From assembly GCA_019359765.1 (NCBI GenBank), contig JAHHGU010000007.1, positions 82,178 to 146,177 of the forward strand: DNA of 64,000 nt, in the 5' to 3' direction. This DNA comes from Aphanothece sp. CMT-3BRIN-NPC111 (lineage in GTDB: Bacteria; Cyanobacteriota; Cyanobacteriia; Cyanobacteriales; JAHHGU01). Shown here piece after piece: positions 38,649-46,167 of the stretch. The position numbers and the translations under genes were made by a program. A model generated the notes under the pieces. It was not told the DNA's origin. It did not search any database and worked only from the letters and a program-made list of their open reading frames with translations. Each line of letters starts with the position of its first letter. The stretch's first letter is position 1.

Positions 38649-39122
38649 TTAACCGGAGTAAATATCAGCTTTTTCCTGGTGAGTTGCTCGTTCTCTGGCG
38701 AGCTTATCGATGGTATCGGCGATCGCTGTGGTTAAAGTCTTGCGGGTTTGGGCGTGTTTGGCTTGCTCTGCTTTCAAGACTACACGCAGGCGATCGCGCT
38801 CTAGCAGCACCTCTTTAAGTTTCGCTTTCAATTCCTCAGTGCTTTGCAGTTGTTCCACTTCCTGCTCAATTGCTTCTACAGCGGCAGGCTCATCGGGTTG
38901 GGGTGGGGGTAAACTTTGAACTTGTTGGATTTGAGCCTTAAGTTTTTCAATCTGTTGTTGCGCTAGGCTGGCTTCTGCCCGCCGTTGTTGTGCTTCGGTG
39001 TTATACAATTGACGCCAGTTAGCAGCACTCTCGTTAGCCTCATGGCGATCGCGTTGCAATTCTGCCAGCTGCTGTTTCAGTGCCCTGATTTGAGCCAACC
39101 AATCTGTAACCTCGTAGCTCAT
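38649..39122 (-). CDS. Coiled-coil protein of unknown function
   Basis: The protein has 157 residues, almost entirely heptad-like helix rich in Gln, Glu, Lys and Ala (from QLAELQRDRHEANES onward), with no membrane segment. It is divergent from the YihY gene and convergent with the GNAT gene. I do not recognise a family. Confidence 0.75.
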   Translation of the reverse strand: MSYEVTDWLAQIRALKQQLAELQRDRHEANESAANWRQLYNTEAQQRRAEASLAQQQIEKLKAQIQQVQSLPPPQPDEPAAVEAIEQEVEQLQSTEELKAKLKEVLLERDRLRVVLKAEQAKHAQTRKTLTTAIADTIDKLARERATHQEKADIYSG

Positions 39123-39202
39123 CTTTAGGAAGTTTTAAGTTTTGAGTTTTGAGTTTTGAATAATTAACTATAACTTATAACTCATAACCCTAAATTGGTC
39201 TT

Positions 39203-40084
39203 ATGCTATCTGGCCGCTTTTGGCGTTTTTTTCGACACCTAAACTGGACAACGCTGCGGAAAACCTTTGTGCGTGCTGGACAACGGCGGTTAATGGGTCT
39301 CTCGGCAGAAATGGCTTACAACGCCATGTTAGCTTTGTTTCCAGCTATTTTAGCGATTCTGACCGCCATTGGGCTGTTTCAATCCTCAGCCTTTACGTTT
39401 CAACAGCTAGCTCGTCAACTGAGTAAGGTTGCTCCCAATGAAGCTATTTTCTTGATTAAAGGTTTTGCTCAGGAGATCGCCCAAAGCCAAAACCAGGGGT
39501 TGTTTTCCCTCAGCTTTGTGGCAGCAATCTGGGCTGCCTCTGGGGCGCTGAGTGCGGCTATGGCAGCCTTCGATCAAATGCATCAAATTCCACAAGAACA
39601 GATGCGCCCGTTTTGGAAAGCCAAGTTAATTTCTATTGGCCTCACGATTGGCACTATCGTGTTATTGATCACAGCTTCCTTTCTGGTGTTTATCAGTGAC
39701 CTAATTGTGAAAATGGTGGCTGCTCAAAGTGGTGTTCTGAAGTTTGAGTTGCTGTCTGTATGGCGGCTTTTGGCCTGGCCTTTAGCCTTAAGCATTGTCG
39801 CCTCAGCTTGTGCCTTTATTTATCGCTATGGCCCTAGCCGCTGGAATCATGGTACACCGATTATGCCTGGAGCGATTGTGGCGGCAGTTTCCTGGGCTAT
39901 TGTATCGGCTCTATTTCGGCTTTATGTGTCGAACTTCGGCAATTACAACAAAGTTTATGGGGTAGTCGGTGCCTTTATTGTTTTGATGCTGTGGCTCTAC
40001 ATGACTTGCTTAGTCTTACTCATCGGCGAGCAGTTAAATGCCACAGTTGGGGAGGACATAAGTAGGAAAACTTACCCTAAGTAA
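39203..40084 (+). CDS. YihY/BrkB family membrane protein
   Basis: The protein has 293 residues with six membrane helices. GLSAEMAYNAMLALFPAILA and the C-terminal YGVVGAFIVLMLWLYMTCLV with GEQLNA are characteristic of the family (formerly misnamed RNase BN). It is an inner-membrane protein of unsettled function, possibly a transporter. Confidence 0.92.
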   Translation: MLSGRFWRFFRHLNWTTLRKTFVRAGQRRLMGLSAEMAYNAMLALFPAILAILTAIGLFQSSAFTFQQLARQLSKVAPNEAIFLIKGFAQEIAQSQNQGLFSLSFVAAIWAASGALSAAMAAFDQMHQIPQEQMRPFWKAKLISIGLTIGTIVLLITASFLVFISDLIVKMVAAQSGVLKFELLSVWRLLAWPLALSIVASACAFIYRYGPSRWNHGTPIMPGAIVAAVSWAIVSALFRLYVSNFGNYNKVYGVVGAFIVLMLWLYMTCLVLLIGEQLNATVGEDISRKTYPK

Positions 40085-40154
40085 CGTCCTCTTTTAATGG
40101 TCGGGCGAGGAGATGACCATCAGCGGTAATGGTTTAGTCTGAGCTATCCTGGAC

Positions 40155-40496
40155 TTGGACTCGTCGAGTTCTCTGATCAAAGAATCACCAGTTTTGGTAA
40201 CAAAATCTTTGTCATTCCCTAAACTTGTCTTAGTTTGTCAAAACACCGCTTGCCGCAAGTACGGAGCTGCCAAAGTGCTGGCGGCTTTCCAAGCATATCC
40301 GGTAAGCGGTGTTACAGTCAGCGGCAGCAGATGTTTGGGACAATGCGGCAATGGACCAATGGTACTGGTGATGCCAGAGGAGATTTGGTACAGCCGCGTT
40401 CACCCCGACGAGGTGCGCGCCGTGGTTGAACGGCACCTGCGGGGCGATATACCAGTGGCAGCAATGCTCTATGCCAAATTTCATCGACCAAAATAA
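40155..40496 (+). CDS. Thioredoxin-like [2Fe-2S] ferredoxin domain protein
   Basis: The frame has 113 residues. Four Cys in the pattern VCQNTAC (near 28-33) and SRCLGQCGNGP (near 60) match the thioredoxin-like [2Fe-2S] fold. The start is uncertain: there is no ATG, a stop lies at 40140, and the TTG at 40155 is the best candidate. The domain core (from LVLVCQN) is safe. Function unknown; such single-domain proteins are common in cyanobacteria. Confidence 0.8.
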   Translation: MDSSSSLIKESPVLVTKSLSFPKLVLVCQNTACRKYGAAKVLAAFQAYPVSGVTVSGSRCLGQCGNGPMVLVMPEEIWYSRVHPDEVRAVVERHLRGDIPVAAMLYAKFHRPK

Positions 40497-40500
40497 AAGC

Positions 40501-40530
40501 GATTAGCAATTAGCAATTAGCAATTAGCTA
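40501..40530. repeat. TTAGCAA tandem repeat
   Basis: Four near-exact copies of ATTAGCA directly after the ferredoxin-like gene; the same unit family as at 729-783. Confidence 0.7.
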
Positions 40531-40659
40531 AAAACCAAGCCGCCCACTATAAAGGCGGGACATGTACCAGGCTAATAGCACTTTTAAAGGATTGCTAACT
40601 ACTTCGTCAAACTAATTTTTTTTCAAAAAAATGCTTACAGAAATATCCTAAGCAAAATA

Positions 40660-41622
40660 TAGCAACCGCCAAGGCGATTAGGACGCAAAGCGCAAAACAT
40701 CCTCAATTGCATCTCGTAGACAATCAAACTGATTGAGTTTTTTGCGGATTCGACTCTTTAACCAAGACCAGCATTGTTCAATCTTGTTGAGGTCTGGTGA
40801 ATAGGGAGGTAAGTACAACACTTTACAGCCCGCCTCCTCAATCAGTTGCTCAATGCGCCCGCCTTTGTGGAATGTGGCATTATCCATCACCACAACCTGT
40901 CCAGGAACAAGTGTTGCAAGCAAACAATTTTCCAGCCAGGTCTCAAACACTGTTCGATTACACGCTCCCTCAACGGTAAAAGCAGCAATCAGGTTTTGAC
41001 CACACAGTGCGGCAATCATGTTGACCCGCCCCTCGCGCCGCCCTGACTTGAGTGCATAGAAGCGTTCACCTTGTTTATTCCACCCATAAGCATACTCGTC
41101 TCGGTTATCCATTCCCGACTCATCAACGTAAACAATCTGGAATGGCGTTAGGGTAGATAACTGGGCTACAAACGCCTGTCGTTTGGCCTCATCGCGCTCG
41201 CGGTAGCCATAGGTCTTTTTTTTCGAGTGAAGCCAATCTTCTTAAGCGCCCGTGAAATAGTGCGATCGCTAATCTGCTCCTTCCAAAGTTTCGCCATCTC
41301 GACTTGGGTTTTATCCCCATGAGATGAAGCGAACTCACGAAACTCCTCCCAGTCGGTAATCTTATGACCATTCCCAGGTGGCTGATTCGACTTAGCCTGA
41401 TAGTCTCCTGTTTCAGAAAGCCGTTTGAGCCACAGGCCGATGGTGTTATGACTAATGTTAAATAGTTGGCTAGCTTCGCTTTTCTTCAATCCATCAAGTT
41501 TAATGGCTTGGATGACTTTCTGACGCAGGTCGTAACTGTAGGGTTTTGCCATTGGTTAAGCGATAGCTTCTAGAACAAGTGACTCCTTCCAGTTTATGCC
41601 CTAACCGCCTTGGCGGTTGCTA
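40660..41622 (-). mobile_element. IS630-family insertion sequence (963 bp)
   Basis: The terminal inverted repeats start TAGCAACCGCCAAGGCG and match on both ends with one difference in the first 20 bases. TA dinucleotides lie directly outside (40658-40659 and 41623-41624), the target duplication expected of IS630. The element carries a single transposase coding region in two frames. It is inserted in the 3' end of the globin gene. Confidence 0.9.
40678..41552 (-). CDS. IS630 transposase, read through a -1 frameshift
   Basis: The first frame (41552 down to 41166) gives a 128-residue HTH part ending soon after GFTRKK. The second frame supplies the DDE domain: VYVDESGMDN, VVVMDNATFH and NKIEQCWSW. 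A run of eight A at 41216-41223 (minus strand, CGA AAA AAA AGA) is an ideal -1 slippery site: slipping by one gives RKKKTYGYRERDEAKRQ in frame with the DDE part. This is the normal expression mode of many IS630 elements, so I treat the gene as intact, not broken. Confidence 0.88.
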
Positions 41623-42169
41623 TAATTACTAAGGCGACAACTGCAATGATGATGAGTAACAGTTTTGAGTTGATACCGAATATAGTAATCTCTGTCTGGG
41701 ACTGATTTTGATTCGGCTTGACCCTTTTGTTAGATGTATTCGTTAGTTTGAGATCTTCCTTAGAATAATCTGCTCCTTCCAACATCAGATTGCTAATTGC
41801 TTGATAGGCATCTGTCCACGCTTGTTCAACCTCTGGTGTCCAGTCAGCCCCCAGATATGTTTTCAAGGTTTTCAAGAGCGCTCCACCTACCATTGGGTAA
41901 TGTCCTGGTATTACCCCATAGGTGATGTGCTTAGTTCCCAGCCCTCTTAGAGCATCTGCTAGTACATCACCATTGCGTAGATTATCAACTACGAGAACTA
42001 ATGAGTCCATTAGCTTCTTCCGCTGTGCCACCATGTTGGTGTTGGCAAATAAAGGTCGCACCTGGGGATAGTCGGCGAACAAATTGTTGTAGAAGGTATT
42101 GGAAAATTCGATCGCGTTAGGTTTAATGCGTTCAAAACTTTGTTCTAACATTTCAGCATTTAAAGACAT
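41594..42169 (-). CDS. Membrane-anchored single-domain globin, C-terminus altered by IS630
   Basis: The reading has 191 residues. Residues 1-135 form a globin of the flavohemoglobin/Vitreoscilla type: Y27 at the B10-like site, the proximal His at H81 (TKHITYG) and GHYPMVGGALLKTL. After a polar linker a hydrophobic helix starts at about 169 (KLLLIIIAVVALVII). The last eight residues, ATAKAVRA, and the stop codon come from the terminal repeat of the inserted IS. Removing the IS and one TA gives the original end VIILLRIFL and a stop, completing a normal membrane helix. The globin domain is intact. Confidence 0.88.
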   Translation of the reverse strand: MSLNAEMLEQSFERIKPNAIEFSNTFYNNLFADYPQVRPLFANTNMVAQRKKLMDSLVLVVDNLRNGDVLADALRGLGTKHITYGVIPGHYPMVGGALLKTLKTYLGADWTPEVEQAWTDAYQAISNLMLEGADYSKEDLKLTNTSNKRVKPNQNQSQTEITIFGINSKLLLIIIAVVALVIIATAKAVRA

Positions 42170-42220
42170 TTATTTGCTCCTAAAATACATTTTTATTAAT
42201 CGAATATTACTGCTTTTAAT

Positions 42221-42313
42221 TTAGTCGTTGACGCTCCCATCAGGCATATAATTCTTTAAAATTTCATCAGCACTTGTTGGAGTAATTTCAGGTTTTTTTC
42301 TAAAATTTAACAT
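42221..42313 (-). CDS. Small 30-residue ORF upstream of the globin gene
   Basis: On the minus strand ATG at 42313 begins MLNFRKKPEITPTSADEILK, ending with a stop after 30 residues. A GGAGG lies 8-9 bases before the ATG, one of the best ribosome sites in the window. It reads toward the globin gene, 51 bases before its start, so the two are probably co-transcribed. No family is recognised; the peptide is hydrophilic. It could be a small protein or a leader peptide. Confidence 0.55.
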   Translation of the reverse strand: MLNFRKKPEITPTSADEILKNYMPDGSVND

Positions 42314-42638
42314 TTAGATAGTCCTCCAACTAATAATTCTTATAATAAATATATATTGGCAAATAATAGCTTTAAATCAGTAAATTTACGAATAAATAGC
42401 CTGACTATCAGCACAAATAAAAAAAAATACGTAAAACTACTGATAGTATTTACCGAACTGATAGGCTTTTTTATTATCGCTTAAATTTGACAGCATCGTC
42501 AGCTGTGGTAGGCGATAGGTATTGATCCCCTTGTATTGCTACACGGGCGTAGGGCAGCGCGTTTTCACTGTGTGAAGCTCCCTGACAGCAGACAGGAACT
42601 CTTGCTGCTCATGCCACCGTGGAAATGCGTAAGTGGTC
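42314..42638. other. Gene-less stretch between ygfZ and the small ORF
   Basis: It contains an AGCCT...AGGCT hairpin followed by TTTTTTATT on the plus strand (42397-42478). The minus strand from about 42600 down to 42482 has an open tail that ends DDAVKFKR and a stop. This may be the remnant of a lost gene, but I cannot identify it. Confidence 0.45.
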
Positions 42639-43697
42639 TTATTGGGGGAGGCGTTTTAAGAAGGGGACTTCAACAATTTCACCATCAACGTTTCCTACTT
42701 GTACTTTTAATCCCTCACCACCAGCTTTGGTGCGAACATAAGCAAGGCCAAATGCTCCTTGGTCAGTTTCTGTGTAGCTGGTAAGCTTGCCCACCTTTTC
42801 ATCTCCTACCGTCACCACAGTTCCTGGCTGGGCTGGTGCGCTGAGTCGGACACCCCAGAGTTGCTGCTTCACACCTTTGTAGGTGTTTAAACGCGCGATC
42901 GTTTCCTGACCAATGTAGCAACCCTTTTCAAAAGAAATTGTGTGCCACAGCCCAGCCTCTAAGGGATTGTAATCTTCAGTCAGTTCATGGTCAGGCACTG
43001 GGCGTCCCTGTTCGATTCGCAATTGTTCCCAAGCGCGATCGCCCATTGGTAGTGCCGAGTGTGCAACTAATTTGTTCCAGATCGTTGCTGCGGCATCTTT
43101 TGGGACAAAGAGGGTGTATCCGGACATAGCCAAGCCACTGCCCACAGCAACACGAACCTCTATATCTCCCAGCCTTACTAGTTGGTGGCTAGCATAGGGT
43201 TGACCGACAATTCCCCCAGCGCCTAACTGTTCCAAGAGAGCGTCACTTTCTGGCCCCATCAGGCTGAAAGTCGCAGTCTCGTCAGTTACATTCGTCAAGT
43301 TCACCTTGTCGGCGAAGAAGATGTAACGATCGAGCCATTCCATCAGATGCTGACGCCGATTAGGAGAAACCATTAGCAGCACGGCATCTTCCATTACATA
43401 AGCAGTTGCCAGGTCAATCGTGCGGGCGGTGGATGTCACAAAAACTGTGTCGCAGCCTTGTCCTGGTTGCAGTCGCTGGAAATCGTTCGTGCTTTGATTG
43501 TGTAGGAAACGCAGTCTGTCGTCATCGGAAACCCGAATCCGCCCCCAATGAGAGCGGTCAACTAAAGCCACCCCCTCCCGCGACGCTTGGATAGCAGCAG
43601 CATCGTTACCGAAACTTGCTGGTACGGTGATGCCTGTGCTGGACTCCTCAAAGAAAGCCCCAGCTGCCGCTTGGACGTCATGCAATTCCTGAATCAT
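42639..43697 (-). CDS. ygfZ: YgfZ/GcvT-type folate-binding protein
   Basis: The 352-residue reading starts at the ATG at 43697 (MIQELHDVQAAAGAF); an ATG at 43748 would add 17 residues without similarity. The diagnostic motif EKGCYIGQETIARLNTYKG is near residue 240, and the N-terminal part follows the glycine-cleavage T fold. YgfZ proteins use tetrahydrofolate and help repair or mature iron-sulfur enzymes, including MiaB-type radical SAM proteins. A hypothetical gene lies 72 bases upstream on the same strand. Confidence 0.92.
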   Translation of the reverse strand: MIQELHDVQAAAGAFFEESSTGITVPASFGNDAAAIQASREGVALVDRSHWGRIRVSDDDRLRFLHNQSTNDFQRLQPGQGCDTVFVTSTARTIDLATAYVMEDAVLLMVSPNRRQHLMEWLDRYIFFADKVNLTNVTDETATFSLMGPESDALLEQLGAGGIVGQPYASHQLVRLGDIEVRVAVGSGLAMSGYTLFVPKDAAATIWNKLVAHSALPMGDRAWEQLRIEQGRPVPDHELTEDYNPLEAGLWHTISFEKGCYIGQETIARLNTYKGVKQQLWGVRLSAPAQPGTVVTVGDEKVGKLTSYTETDQGAFGLAYVRTKAGGEGLKVQVGNVDGEIVEVPFLKRLPQ

Positions 43698-43769
43698 GTT
43701 TTTATCTATACAATCCGTCAATTTAACCTCTTTCGCGGAATTCCCCATTCGCCATGCGGTGGGGAGTTG

Positions 43770-44174
43770 TCACACGGCGGGTAAGTTGGCAAACACTTGC
43801 TCTACTATCTGGCGGGCTTTGGCATCTAGACGCTGCCAATCCACATCGTTAGTTTCATCATCAATTAGGCTGGTGTCAATCTCGACTTCCCAGCTGGCTG
43901 ATTCCTGGCTTTGTAGCAGCTTTGCCAGCGAGAGGTTGTAGTTACGAAAACAGACTTGAAAACAAAGATCCCACAAATCGATGCTCGCTGAGGCATCTTT
44001 TTTTTGTAAATATAAGTGGTAGCCGGGATAGGGCGTCTGCACTTCCTGGTATGTTCCCTTCCAAGAAGATTCCTCTAGCTGTTTGCGAATCTGGTCAATG
44101 ATGCGGATATAAGCTGGTTGCATCAGTAGTTCAGCCTGCTGCCATGCGAGTGTGTTTGTAAATTGCGGCTTCAT
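43770..44174 (-). CDS. Conserved cyanobacterial hypothetical protein
   Basis: The 134-residue reading starts at the ATG at 44174 (MKPQFTNTLAWQQAELLM); an earlier start five codons upstream is possible. It is soluble and rich in aromatic residues (YPGYHLYLQ, DLWDLCFQVCFRNYN), with an acidic C-terminal half. It lies upstream of ygfZ on the same strand, probably in one transcript. I recognise no domain. Confidence 0.75.
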   Translation of the reverse strand: MKPQFTNTLAWQQAELLMQPAYIRIIDQIRKQLEESSWKGTYQEVQTPYPGYHLYLQKKDASASIDLWDLCFQVCFRNYNLSLAKLLQSQESASWEVEIDTSLIDDETNDVDWQRLDAKARQIVEQVFANLPAV

Positions 44175-44352
44175 GACTCTACCTAACAAAAGAAGCGAAC
44201 ACGCTAAGTCCTGCGGACAGGTTACGCCAACCCGTGGGCATAGCCTGCAAGAGCGCAGCGTGTTGCTCTATGTCAACATCAGCTGTTAAACCAGGACAAG
44301 GCATCACCCCTATGGCTGGTATCTAGAGACAAAATTAAATTGGCACAGCAAC

Positions 44353-45783
44353 ATGCAGAATGCTGAAAAAAAATGGGTGGCGACGATACGTTACTCCACA
44401 ACAAGCAATTCTTTGGAAACGCCTCCAGAGATAGCACTCCAAGTTTCCCACAGGGAAACAAGCGATCGCCACCAATTTCCTTACCTGCTTCCTGAGGATC
44501 GGGAGGTAGCGATCGGGCGCGATCCGGGGTGCCAGATTGTCATCGATTCAACTCGGTATACAGGTGTTTCCCGCAATCATGCCAAAATCCGACCCTTAGC
44601 CACCAAATTACAACCAGCTTGGCAAATTTGCGATCTCAATACGGTGAATGGGACTTATCTGAACGGGAAGCGAGTAGAAGGGTGGCAGCTTTTGCGAACG
44701 GGCGATCGCATCACTCTCACTCAGAACGGCCCAGAATTCATTTTTGAGTGTCAGCACCTCAGCACCCCAACCCCTGTTTCCATCCCCCCTAAACTCGCTG
44801 TAGCACCTGCCTCTGTACCTGTTAATCCACTCAATGCCACCCAAGCACAACCAAAGCCAGTTTCCCAGAGTAGCCCTCCAGTAACTCCAGCCTCAGTACC
44901 AATTTCTCCTCCCACCCAGCCGGAAGCAAAACCAGCTTTCCAAAGTAACCCACAAGCAACTTCAGCCTCGGTGCAAAATGCCCCTACCCTACCCCTAACC
45001 ACGAGGAAAAGTTTGTGGAACCTGAATACTGACCAAGATATTCGCACTCTGGTTGGACACTCAGATCCAGTTCGTTCAGTAGCATTTAGTCCCGACGGTC
45101 AAATCCTAGCTAGTGGGAGTGCCGACAAGACTATTAAATTGTGGAACCTCAGTACTGGTGAAGAAATCCGCACTTTCTCTGGGCATCGCTTAGCAGTGAA
45201 TGCTGTAGCCTTTAGTTCCGACGGCAAAATCTTAGCCAGTGGAAGTGCCGACAAGACTATTAAATTGTGGAACCTCAGTACTGGTGAAGAAATCCGCACT
45301 TTCTCTGGGCATAAGTTGCCAGTTAACTCAGTTGCCTTTAGTCTTAATGGTCAAATGCTTGCCAGTGGCAGTTCAGACAAAACGATCAAACTGTGGAACC
45401 TCAACACTGGGGAAGAAATTTCCACTTTGACTGGACATCGCCTCGCGGTGAATGCCGTTGCATTTAGCAGTGATGGCAAGACTCTGGCAAGTGGCAGTTC
45501 AGATAAGACGATTGAACTGTGGAACTTCAGCACTGGTGAAAAAATTTCTACCCTTTCTGGGCATCGATTACCGATTAATTCATTAACATTTAGTCCTGAT
45601 GGTCAGGTGCTTGCCAGTGGCAGTGAAGACAAGACGATCAAACTATGGAACCTCAGCACTTGTGAAGCAATCCGCACAATTTCGGGTTATCCCTGGCAGG
45701 TGGGTGCGGTGGCGATTAGCCGAGATGGGCAAATGTTTGCCAGTGGAAGTGAGGACAAGACGATCAAAATATGGCATCTTTAA
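44353..45783 (+). CDS. FHA-WD40 protein
   Basis: The protein has 476 residues. The N-terminal FHA domain (about 49-135) has all phosphothreonine-binding residues: IGRDPGCQI, SRNHA and NGTYLNGK. A Pro/Ala/Thr-rich linker (about 138-215) follows, then six full WD40 units plus a partial strand at the front (LWNLNTDQDI). The units alternate in sequence (LAVNAVAFSSDGK and LPVNSVAFS-type), which points to recent duplication in pairs. No kinase domain is present. It reads toward the kinase genes and probably binds a phosphorylated partner. Confidence 0.92.
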   Translation: MQNAEKKWVATIRYSTTSNSLETPPEIALQVSHRETSDRHQFPYLLPEDREVAIGRDPGCQIVIDSTRYTGVSRNHAKIRPLATKLQPAWQICDLNTVNGTYLNGKRVEGWQLLRTGDRITLTQNGPEFIFECQHLSTPTPVSIPPKLAVAPASVPVNPLNATQAQPKPVSQSSPPVTPASVPISPPTQPEAKPAFQSNPQATSASVQNAPTLPLTTRKSLWNLNTDQDIRTLVGHSDPVRSVAFSPDGQILASGSADKTIKLWNLSTGEEIRTFSGHRLAVNAVAFSSDGKILASGSADKTIKLWNLSTGEEIRTFSGHKLPVNSVAFSLNGQMLASGSSDKTIKLWNLNTGEEISTLTGHRLAVNAVAFSSDGKTLASGSSDKTIELWNFSTGEKISTLSGHRLPINSLTFSPDGQVLASGSEDKTIKLWNLSTCEAIRTISGYPWQVGAVAISRDGQMFASGSEDKTIKIWHL

Positions 45784-46167
45784 GCTCCCAACCACGGATG
45801 AATCTGGGGGATTTCATGTTAGTTGTTAGTTGTATTTTCTACTAACAACTAACAACTAACATAGTTGACACTGTTATAAGAGGGGCGGTAACGGTTTGGC
45901 TGTTGCAGCATCGGCTATCAAAAGCGTAAAAGATGGAGTGCCCGCACTCAGCGTCGCCCGGAGAGCGATCACACTTGACAAAATTGGAATGTAATGCATT
46001 AGGATTCGCTCTTCCAGCTCGCTTGAGCCGTCAGAATCGCGGGATGCGATCGCTCTTATTTAAGATTTGCTAAATTTTCCGCCAAGTAGTGAATTCTATT
46101 TGTTAACTTAGGATACTCTCCAAAGAGAGTAGTAAAAATTTCAATTAAATGATATGTCGGGGTAATC
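45784..46167. other. Gene-less stretch upstream of the first kinase
   Basis: It contains the 18-bp-arm hairpin at 45816-45862, GCGATC-rich DNA, and the GGGGTAATC leader shared with the second kinase (ATG preceded by the same bases at 49203-49211). No gene seen. Confidence 0.55.
45816..45862 (+). terminator. Perfect 18-bp inverted repeat after the FHA-WD40 gene
   Basis: ATGTTAGTTGTTAGTTGT (45816-45833) and its exact complement (45845-45862), with an 11-base loop, lie 33 bases after the stop. The arms are built from TTAGTTG units, so this is a tandem repeat turned into a hairpin. Confidence 0.6.

Noticed and set aside
40678..41552. Transposase as two separate genes or a pseudogene
   Set aside because: The frames join at an A8 slippery run exactly as expected for -1 frameshifting.
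42536..42784. 82-codon plus-strand frame
   Set aside because: It overlaps the 3' end of ygfZ antisense and has unlikely composition.
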